In this document: in pieces, positions 1 through 8,200 of the stretch
Numbering within the stretch: position 1 is the stretch's first letter
Layout: each line of letters starts with the position of its first letter
DNA from: Candidatus Nitrospira allomarina
GTDB taxonomy: Bacteria > Nitrospirota > Nitrospiria > Nitrospirales > UBA8639
Assembly: GCF_032050975.1 (NCBI RefSeq)
Contig: NZ_CP116967.1
Span: 434,001 to 498,000 of the forward strand
Direction: 5' to 3'
DNA length: 64,000 bases
Notes under the pieces: model-generated
Seen by the model: only the letters and a program-made list of their open reading frames with translations
Told to the model about the DNA's origin: nothing
Databases searched by the model: none
Program-made: the position numbers and the translations under genes

Positions 1-763
1 CCGGAAAGAAAGGAGGCGGCACTCCAACCTCCTGCGCAATGAGTTCATTCAAGTCTTTTTGTGTCGTATTCCAGTTACCCACCAGATAGCGTTCCCCGAC
101 ACGACCGCGCTCTGCCGCCCTGATCATAGCCACGGCCACATCCCGCACATCAATAATATTTACCCGACCGGGGACATACACCGGCATCCGCCCCTTCGCG
201 ACCATAAGAATATGAGTGCCGCTTGTCGGTTGCTGATCGTAGGGGCCGAAAAACTCTGTCGGAATCACCACCACTGCGGGAATACCGTGGTGAACCGATT
301 GCAGAATCTTTTCTTCCATGGCGGCCTTGGCCATGAGATACGGATTGTTCGTATATCGGGTTGAAAATTGACAGGTTTCATTGGCTGGATGGCCGACCGT
401 TTTGGGAAATCCCACAGTCGTGAGCGTACTGGCAAAAACGAACCGGTCCACCCTGGCCGCACGGACAGCCTCTAACACCAGTGCCGTTTCTTTCAGAGCC
501 TGCCCTTTGGCCACCTCAACCGGAATCGTCCCAGACGGATAATACCCGGCGGTGTGATAGACCACATCCCTGCCCTCACAGCCCAGGCGCAAGGACTCTC
601 CATCATTGAGATCACCCACCACACGCTCAACATTCAGCCCATCAATCGTGAAGGTGTTACTGGTGAATCGATGCAACACACGAACCTGGTCCCCACGCTC
701 AAGTAGCACCCGAACTAAATTCGCTCCAAGTTGACCGGTTCCACCGATGACCAACGATTTCAT
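1..763 (-). CDS. NAD-dependent epimerase/dehydratase (HpnA-like), 3' end outside window
   Basis: About 254 residues are visible; the C-terminus lies beyond position 1. The N-terminus starts MKSLVIGGTGQLGANL, with the Rossmann dinucleotide motif GGTGQLG at residues 7-13. A Y-x3-K catalytic pair is seen in NPYLMAK near residue 136. These are hallmarks of the extended short-chain dehydrogenase family, whose members modify nucleotide sugars or reduce dihydroflavonol-like substrates. The closest subfamily by feel is the hopanoid-associated sugar epimerase/dihydroflavonol reductase group. Start chosen at 763 because AGGGA lies 6 bases upstream. Same strand as the block to its right but separated by 143 bases, so co-transcription is unclear. 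Substrate cannot be named. Confidence 0.85.
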   Translation of the reverse strand, partial: MKSLVIGGTGQLGANLVRVLLERGDQVRVLHRFTSNTFTIDGLNVERVVGDLNDGESLRLGCEGRDVVYHTAGYYPSGTIPVEVAKGQALKETALVLEAVRAARVDRFVFASTLTTVGFPKTVGHPANETCQFSTRYTNNPYLMAKAAMEEKILQSVHHGIPAVVVIPTEFFGPYDQQPTSGTHILMVAKGRMPVYVPGRVNIIDVRDVAVAMIRAAERGRVGERYLVGNWNTTQKDLNELIAQEVGVPPPFFP

Positions 764-906
764 CTGAAATCCCTGTCGAGTAATCGTGGAGAAAGTCCTC
801 TTTCAGGTAGAACGTAACACCCTCTAGTCGGTTGTACAGTTGGGACCCGAGCACATACACATGTTTGCACGATGAGTGAAAAGAAATGCACGAAAACGAA
901 TAGTGC

Positions 907-2220
907 TTACTGCCCAAAACCCTGAATGGCGTTCCACGCATCATTGCCTGGTAAACCAAAGGAGGCGGGAGAATCTGCCGTTCGAACCAACGAGAGAGTC
1001 ATAGGAATCATATTGGAAAAATCCTGAAAGGTCCCGGTTAAGGTTCTCCCATCATCGGACATCGTGGTTGCAGATTGGCCCATCGTTCCCAACACGGTCC
1101 GATAGAAAATGGATAATTGGTTGCCTTGCAATTGTCCTTCTCCCTCCGCGGTCACCATGGTTCCCAACACACTGGTGGTCACCTCTCTCATGACCACCCG
1201 ATCTCCAATTTGTTGCAGGACATAGGACACGGTCGGTTCATTAGGATTTTTCCAGATGCCCGTCACATCAACCACGGCCCCTTTCTGGAGGGTCGCATTC
1301 AACTCCCGACGTTCGCCGGGAAGAAGTTCGACACTCTTGGTCCAAGGTCGATAGCCTTTCTTTTTGATTGCCACCTCGTATTCATCGGGAGATAATTGAC
1401 CCACGACGACTGATCCCTGTGTCGTGTTTCCGACAAGTTCATCGTCGACAAATACCTCCGCATCCTTGGGAACAGTGGTGATAACCAACGCGGCCAACCT
1501 TTTTCCAGCCGAATCACCGGTATCTGTGGTGCTCCCCGGTGAAATATTTTGCGGTTCAATCCTGACTTGACGGCTAAACCCCGGCCAATTATCAACCGTG
1601 AATTGGGCAATTTGAGAGGGCTTGGCATTACCAAACTGCCGGATGATTTCCACAATGACACCGATGACTTTTCCCCGGTAGAGCAATGGTCCTCCAGAGT
1701 TCCCTTCTTCAACCGCACCAGAAAATTTAAGAATGGGACCGTCAAACCCAGACAGAGTCCCCCGGGTCACCGCCCATGGATTGCCTCCAACCTGGGGAAA
1801 TCCGATTACCCGCACTTCCTCGCCCCCATGCAATTGACTCTGGGTATCCCACTCTAAAATCTGCACGTCATCGGGGAGATCTCCGCCCACTTTCAACAGG
1901 GCCAACCCTCTGGGATCCCCGCCTTCTTTGTTGATCACTTCAGCAACCAACGGTTCTTCTTGATGAGAAAAAAAAGTCACGGTGATCGACTGAGGGACTT
2001 CAGCCTCTCCCTCAATCACATGTGATGCGGTCACAATAAACACATGTTTTTTGCCCTCTCCGGCCACAAAGCCGGTTCCAACCTTTTGCCTGTTGGGGAA
2101 TTGGGCCGTAACCTTGACCACCCCTTTTTTCAGCATGTCGATATCCACATCCGCCCACGCCGATGGGACCATGCCCAACATAGCAACAAGGAAGACAACC
2201 AGAGAATGGATGGATACCAT
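907..2220 (-). CDS. Exported trypsin-like serine protease with PEGA domain
   Basis: 437 residues from the ATG at 2220, which has AAAGGA 7 bases upstream and opens directly into a signal peptide ending near AWA-D (residues 21-24). A longer in-frame ORF to 2385 exists but lacks these signs. The S1 protease triad is visible: His67 in TASHVIEG, Asp102 in GGDPRGLALLK, and Ser175 in GNSGGPLL. Residues about 246-312 form a PEGA domain (surface-layer type beta fold) starting TTVPKDAEVFVDD. The C-terminal 120 residues (GIWKNPNEPTVSYVLQQ...) resemble a small beta-barrel of unknown role. Family knowledge: DegP/HtrA-like or trypsin-like periplasmic proteolysis; no PDZ domain is seen. It is the last gene of a four-gene minus-strand block with CHAT, DUF4384-like and TIR proteins, so it could be a protease arm of that module. 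Target unknown. Confidence 0.85.
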   Translation of the reverse strand: MVSIHSLVVFLVAMLGMVPSAWADVDIDMLKKGVVKVTAQFPNRQKVGTGFVAGEGKKHVFIVTASHVIEGEAEVPQSITVTFFSHQEEPLVAEVINKEGGDPRGLALLKVGGDLPDDVQILEWDTQSQLHGGEEVRVIGFPQVGGNPWAVTRGTLSGFDGPILKFSGAVEEGNSGGPLLYRGKVIGVIVEIIRQFGNAKPSQIAQFTVDNWPGFSRQVRIEPQNISPGSTTDTGDSAGKRLAALVITTVPKDAEVFVDDELVGNTTQGSVVVGQLSPDEYEVAIKKKGYRPWTKSVELLPGERRELNATLQKGAVVDVTGIWKNPNEPTVSYVLQQIGDRVVMREVTTSVLGTMVTAEGEGQLQGNQLSIFYRTVLGTMGQSATTMSDDGRTLTGTFQDFSNMIPMTLSLVRTADSPASFGLPGNDAWNAIQGFGQ

Positions 2221-2472
2221 CGTCAAATCCTTTACCCTGTGTATGAGATCCTCATTTGCAACCATCTTGTCACAACTATCACATGAAGCCAAGCCCACCC
2301 ATAGAGCTCGTTCAGAGAAAAATCGGCAAACGTAATCATCTGGATGTCCCTGCCTAAACTTTCCTGAATCTCCCTTCCATAACACCGCAATGAGGATTCA
2401 TTGGTGAGACTTTTAATTTCATCAGTTCATACTATCTGTCCTTTGTTCACTTTTTCCGTCCAGGAATTCCAC

Positions 2473-4005
2473 CTAAAGCCCGATTAATTTCCTGACTGGT
2501 TCGAATACAGGGCTGTACCGGATGTGATCGAAGAGGGTCGGCCGAAGATTCTGTGGGTTGTCAGGAGTGCCTGTTTTGACATAGCCGGCTTTGCCCTTCA
2601 GATCCACCACCAATTTATGGCCGATCGGATCTATGCTGATTGAAGTGATCTCAAAATGGTCCAGATGGTCCAAGGCCAGAAACGCATTGGTTCCCATCGG
2701 CACCGCGGGCATTCCTTCGGGACTCACATATTCCACCGTTCCTGCAAATCCCTCCGGCGGTTTGCGTTCACCAGTCCCAGGATCCTGCGAGGAAAAGTCT
2801 ATGGATTGTATCGGCAAGACTGAACTGGAAATCGGTTTCTTGCCTGTGATTTCCTTTTCTTTCATCACCAGAACCAGAGACTCATCCTGCCCAAACAGTT
2901 CCATCGTTCCCGGCTTCTTCTCAAAAATGATGTGATAGGTCAGCTCCTGATCCTGGGGAAAAGGAATGGAAAGTTCGGGCGGCGCTTGTAATCCGATTTG
3001 AATGAATTGGACGGCATGTATGCGGGACACCACCACTCGCTGTGGCCCCTCTTTCTTTCGGAATGCCAAAGTGACCGCATTATCATTGGAAACCTGCATC
3101 GTGACGACCGTCTCGTCGGTCAGCACGATACCATCGAGTTGCCCCGCAACGGCCTCCTGATGATCCGTGGGTTCAATGGTAATTTCCGAGGCCATACCAG
3201 AGCTGCCCACATCAAACTGCACGGTTCGCCCATTGACGGGGATATCGAACCAGGCTTTCGGCGGATAACTATCCGACTCCATATCATATTCAGCCGGGTC
3301 CGCAACCAACAGCCGGTCTGGACTGATAGCGAGTTTCCCGATATTTTCAATGGTCAGGGTCTCAAAGGTCATCATATCCGTCAGTCGTTTATCATCCATA
3401 CCCGGCGCCACGCTAAATTCCATACGGGTGGTTTCCACATGCACCGAAATATCCGGATCGACTCGCACAAAGGAACTGCCGATCAGCAGGATGGCAAGAA
3501 CCCCTCCCACCCCGGCCTTGACTCCAAAAAGAGCGACCAATTTTCCGAGCAGAGAAGGTTGGGTGGAAGAGGCCTCAGGGAGTTCAATAGGCTTTCCCTC
3601 TAATTTCCCACGGATGACAGAAAGGAGAATTTCAAATTCCTTGGATCCGGCCGTGCCTGCCCACCCAAGAAAGCACAAGGCCTGAATCCCGGTAAATGCC
3701 AATGGAATGGCATTGGTCTCCAACATGACCGGTACGACCTTTTCCGTATTCAGAGCTTCCCGAGCCTCTGCCCGCACCCACCGGGAATCTTTAGCGTGAG
3801 CGGTCCATAACACCACTACGCATTTCGCCGAAGCCAACGCGTCTTCAATCGTTTTATCCCACTCGCTTCCCACCTGAATCTGGCGATCCCACCAAACCGA
3901 CATCCCTGATTGCTCCAAGGATGCAGCCAATTGTTGGGCCAAGGGTCGATCCTCGCTGGCGTAACTGATGAACACGTCCTTCATGACTGAAGGGGGGACC
4001 TCCAT
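2473..4005 (-). CDS. TIR-domain protein with one membrane segment and large C-terminal region
   Basis: 510 residues. Residues 9-135 form a TIR domain: DVFISYASED at 10-19, WWDRQI at 38-43, and a helix with Trp76 followed by Glu80 and Glu83, the area where TIR NADases carry their catalytic glutamate. A hydrophobic segment at about 156-179 (GVGGVLAILLIGSSF) would anchor it in the inner membrane. The remaining 330 residues look beta-rich, match no family I recognise, and would face the periplasm if TIR is cytoplasmic. The ATG at 4005 directly follows the stop of the upstream gene. A second in-frame ATG at 3984 begins MKDVFISY with GGAGG 13 bases upstream and is equally plausible. TIR domains either hydrolyse NAD as immune effectors or act as scaffolds; which applies here is not decided by sequence alone. 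Confidence 0.85.
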   Translation of the reverse strand: MEVPPSVMKDVFISYASEDRPLAQQLAASLEQSGMSVWWDRQIQVGSEWDKTIEDALASAKCVVVLWTAHAKDSRWVRAEAREALNTEKVVPVMLETNAIPLAFTGIQALCFLGWAGTAGSKEFEILLSVIRGKLEGKPIELPEASSTQPSLLGKLVALFGVKAGVGGVLAILLIGSSFVRVDPDISVHVETTRMEFSVAPGMDDKRLTDMMTFETLTIENIGKLAISPDRLLVADPAEYDMESDSYPPKAWFDIPVNGRTVQFDVGSSGMASEITIEPTDHQEAVAGQLDGIVLTDETVVTMQVSNDNAVTLAFRKKEGPQRVVVSRIHAVQFIQIGLQAPPELSIPFPQDQELTYHIIFEKKPGTMELFGQDESLVLVMKEKEITGKKPISSSVLPIQSIDFSSQDPGTGERKPPEGFAGTVEYVSPEGMPAVPMGTNAFLALDHLDHFEITSISIDPIGHKLVVDLKGKAGYVKTGTPDNPQNLRPTLFDHIRYSPVFEPVRKLIGL

Positions 4006-4779
4006 TTACGGGTTCACGATTGGCTGATGGTAGAAATGAATCTCTTTGGAAATGGGTTGATTGGAGGATAGAGAAAACCCACTGATGTCCAGTTTGTAGG
4101 AGCCGGGCTCTGCATCTTCGGCCTCCCAATGAATCGTAAAGGGAAGACCGGCACGTTTTCTCCTGAAGAGTTGCCTCTCAACTTCCTTGCCGGAAGCCTT
4201 GTGGGTAATGGAGGCCAGAAGTCTCGCATCCTCTCCGGTTTTTAAGGTAAAGAAATACCCTTCAATTCTCGATGGCGCATCCTTGTGATAGAGCACTGCA
4301 GGGGCCACTCGCTCTATGCTGGAAGTCGACTCGGCATCAAGGCGAACCAGTGCCCCCAATTCATAGAGACCGAGTTTGGGAGTCAGGTGTTGCAGAACAG
4401 GATCGGTCGGCCAGGCAAAGACATTCTGAAACCCTTTTTCCCAGACCCGGGCAGGCTCCACCTTATCCAACCAATAGTAGGTGCGATAATCCAGTTCCCG
4501 GACGGTCAGATACACCGCATGCTCATCATCTAAATAAAATTGAAGCTTCACTGCATTCGGAAAATTGTCAGAGGAAACCAGTTCCTGGTAATCGGCCAAA
4601 GCTGAAATCAATTCGATAGTCAATCCCGAAACCGGCTTCGGTTTGACGCCTTCCTTCCAACTGCCTAAATGATCCTGACTGCGGGATTGATATTGAATAT
4701 CCAGTTGAGCCCAGGGTAACGATGGGAACCCAGCGATGAAAATCAGAATCAGGAATAATCCAAATCCACCCTTTTTCAT
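4006..4779 (-). CDS. Secreted DUF4384-like protein
   Basis: 257 residues from the ATG at 4779, chosen because GGAGGAG stands 9 bases upstream and the product opens with a signal peptide (MKKGGFGLFLILIFIAG, cleavage near WAQ). The middle region (AVYLTVRELDYRTYYWLDKV, then GFQNVFAWPTDPV and LYELGALVRL) resembles the DUF4384 fold found in secreted bacterial proteins that accompany proteases and TIR or CHAT proteins. The assignment is by pattern, without a search. The C-terminal part (LFRRKRAGLPFTIHWEAEDAEPGSYKLDISG) looks like an immunoglobulin-like beta sandwich. It abuts the TIR gene with no gap (TAA-ATG), so the two are almost certainly translated from one mRNA. No catalytic residues recognised. 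Confidence 0.75.
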   Translation of the reverse strand: MKKGGFGLFLILIFIAGFPSLPWAQLDIQYQSRSQDHLGSWKEGVKPKPVSGLTIELISALADYQELVSSDNFPNAVKLQFYLDDEHAVYLTVRELDYRTYYWLDKVEPARVWEKGFQNVFAWPTDPVLQHLTPKLGLYELGALVRLDAESTSSIERVAPAVLYHKDAPSRIEGYFFTLKTGEDARLLASITHKASGKEVERQLFRRKRAGLPFTIHWEAEDAEPGSYKLDISGFSLSSNQPISKEIHFYHQPIVNP

Positions 4780-5278
4780 GGCTAACAACTCCTCCACATT
4801 TTCAGGGAAGCTCTTCCTTAAAGTGCATTCGATTGGACATCCCTCTCGAAGATAACGAGGAGTCTACCGCGGACGGAAAAATGAATCTAGCGGAAAACCT
4901 TGATCGAAGCGTGAAAAGAAGTTGGAGGAATCGAGAAACCGGATCATTACATGGATACAGAACCTATTCTTCTCAAGCGGATGTTCTTTTAAAAGCGGCA
5001 TCAGTCTGTCTGATATGCGGGAGCACGCTCTACAGGACTTACAAGCCGGGACACCCGGATAGACTGTGACCAGACCTCCAGTACTCCATTGTCTGTAGAG
5101 TATCCAAAGCCCCTACACACAGCGGTCAAAAACGCAAGGACCGACCGTCCAAACCAGATCCGGCTAATCGAGACGGGTAGGTAGAAGGGTCCAATGGCGG
5201 TCGAGATAACAGATGGTGCATTGGGCAATTTCCAAAGGAAGCACTAGAGGCGATCACCTTCATCTGAACACATCATTA
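4780..5278. other. Intergenic stretch, no gene seen
   Basis: About 500 bases between the DUF4384-like gene and the giant CHAT gene. Short open frames on both strands have no ribosome binding site and no recognisable protein character. No strong hairpin with a T-run was seen. It may carry a promoter for the three downstream genes, but I cannot point to convincing -35/-10 boxes. Confidence 0.5.
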
Positions 5279-8200
5279 CTATTCAGGCTCGCCCTTTGCA
5301 CCACTATCCGACATAAGACTCTCATGTAATGTTTTCAGTCCAAAGATCAGCTGTTGACGAATTTTGAGAGGGGCCTGAGTGGCAACCATCAATTCAAAGA
5401 ACTTGATATTGTTGATCACAGAATGTATTTCTCTGGCTGAACCTCCCAGTCGTTTGGCCTCAAGATATCCACCGAGAATTTCCTTTTGATCGTTGGCTGT
5501 CAGACGCTGTGCATATAATGCCTCGAGCAGTTTGTGATCCGGGGTCAGACTCATATCCCAAAAAGATTGTCCTTTTCCGATTAACTCTTGTGCATAGGTT
5601 GATAATTCGGCAAGCCCCTCTGCGACAGAATCAGATCCTTTTACCTTCCCGCGTCGAGTTGACCGCCCTTTAGACTTATCCCACGAGAGCACAATCTCAG
5701 CCGCCAGTCGATTGCCCAAGGGATAATACACATCGTTTCGCTTTGCCGCTTTGCCGCTTTTGTAGCCCTCCGCATAACAATTCTTCATTTCCAGTAAGGC
5801 TTTCCGTTGCTCCCCCTTCTTGGTGAGGAGCATGGCTTTTCCTTTGTAGAGCTTCCCTTTGAGCGCATACCGCTCTTGTGTGTGTTGAATCGTGAGAAGG
5901 CCAGCAAGAATTTTTTCCGCATCCCTAAACAGGTCCGTGATCGGGAATTCCTTTTCCAGGGAGTCGAGCTTCTGTGTTTTTACATTTCCCTGGCTTTCAA
6001 GGCGATCGACTGCCCACCGGACTTTCAGGTTGGCTAACTGTTCCAGCGATTCCACCGTCGCATCGGCCGGTTGCAGCGTTCTCCCTCGATCATAGAATCC
6101 GACCGCCTCCGCAAAGAGGCCCAATTCTCCATAGGCCAACCCCAGCGCCGCACACATGGCCGCGGACTCCGTCCACCCTTGTCCAACACCGGCAGACAAT
6201 TCTTGCAATCGGCGTCGCAACCGGGGCTCATCTTTCGGCTCGGCTGTTTTGGCCTCTTGAACCAGATTGTACAATTCCACTCGCAATTCGACAGGAGCCA
6301 CCATCCGGCGTTGCCTACCCATGCTTTTCGCTCCGATCGTTAACGCAAAATCCGGGTCCCCATAACATTGGTACGCTCCCCACGTATTGGATCCGCCCTG
6401 GCGAAGAAAGATCTCCTCACGCGCCAGCCGCACGGCATCACCGAATGTTCGATTTCGGAACATCTCTTCATAGAATTTCCTGGCAAAGGTTTTGGCGGCA
6501 AGGTCGTCCACTGCCCAACCTGCCGCAACCACCGCCCGCACGCCCATACAAATCAGCTGAGTCCCCAGGTTTGAGGCGAGTTGATGAAACGGAATGTTCG
6601 CTTGTTCAGCACTGCCTTTGGTTTGTCCCAGATGGCAGCAATTCAAAAATACCAATTCGGGCACATACCGCATTTGGTCAATTTCGGCCGGTGTCAAAAA
6701 CAGGCCTTCCCCCAAGACCATCCCCGTGACCGTTTTTGGTTTCGTATAAGATTCCGTTTTGGTAACTGTCGCCCCGGACTTGGCAGCCTCCTCTTCTAAT
6801 GGGAATTCAAAGACGCCATGCGCCGCACAATGCACAATGCGATAGGGCTGTTGATACAGGGCAGCCAGAATCGCATCCGGTGTCGCTTCACCCTCCACGA
6901 GTTCCACGACATCACGGTACTCCTGGTGACGAATGAGTTGCGCCACTTCCCGCGCTTCGGCCGCGGCACCCGGCAAAGGAGAAAATTTTCCTGAAGATTC
7001 GTGACTGGTGGGGTCCCCAATGACGAGCGCATTGAGAGCTGTTCCATGGAGAACTTTTTCACGGAATTGTGGAACCGCCATTTGCCGCACCATCCCGGCT
7101 TCCACAGCGAGAGGACGCGAGTTGGGATCAAACCGATTGTGCAATAATTCCCAAGGATAGGCCGCCGACTTTTCATCCAACACCAGCACCATACTTCGAC
7201 GGTCCGGAGCATATTCTTTCATCCGATTCGGAATGATGAGCTCAAACAGGGTGCTGGATAATTCCAGATCATTCTGGGTGGTAGCCATGGCTCGTTCCAA
7301 AAACCGTTCAATGAGTTTGCGTTGTGCCGGCTGCAAATAGGTTTCCGCCCGCGCACGATTGGTGAGGGCTTCAAATTTCAAGGAGCCGTCATTTTGGGTG
7401 GCAATGCGCAATCGTTGCCACCACCCCGCCTCTTCATCAAATGAGGCACGACGACGCCCCTCAACTCCCTCGACCATGACTTCATGGATATGCAGATGTT
7501 CACGAAAATCCTGTGATCGTCCCAGTTCCAGTAGTGACTTCGTGGCTTGAATGGCCAGATCCTGATACAACTCAAGTATCTCGACCGACTCAATGGAGCC
7601 TGTGAGACGCTCGGAATCTGCGGACGGCTTTTCAGATTCAAGTGTCTCCGTCCGTTCCAGTCGGTCCAAACGCCGATTAGCCTGAAGAATTCCACGAAGA
7701 AGCGATTGGAGGGAATCAACCAGGGACAGGCCTCCCGCACCCGTCCCAATCAGCAACATAGTCAGAGGGATTTTCAGTTTTGGACCGCACGAACCATCCA
7801 CCGTCGTGGCGCGGCGGCGTTCCCGCTCGACCTCGATACATGTAAGCGCATAGTTGACCATCGCATCGGCCATGGTGCTCGTTAACCCTCCCGGAGTTAA
7901 ATCTCCAACCATGCCCAACCCCACCACTATGGCCCCTGGATGCGTTCTTCCCTGATGACAATCCCCATCGTTTAGTACCACGGCAGAAGTATTGAGTTTA
8001 TCCGGATAGAGACCCAAGCACTGTCGTTCACGCAATCGACCATTGAGTTGCCGGTCAAGATAGGCCTCGGCACTGACAATCGTGTCTCCTTCATAATGCC
8101 CCACCGCCACAGGAGACGAGGCGCGGGACAAATTGCCATGGACCATGGTCACGGTAATTTTCCGGGTAGGCTGGCGTTTCTTTTTGACGCGAGCCGAGCC

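Noticed and set aside
2998-3603. 201-codon open frame on the plus strand
   Set aside because: Antisense to the TIR gene with no protein-like pattern or ribosome site.
4833-5069. 78-codon plus-strand open frame between accessory genes
   Set aside because: No ribosome site or family pattern; composition resembles non-coding DNA.
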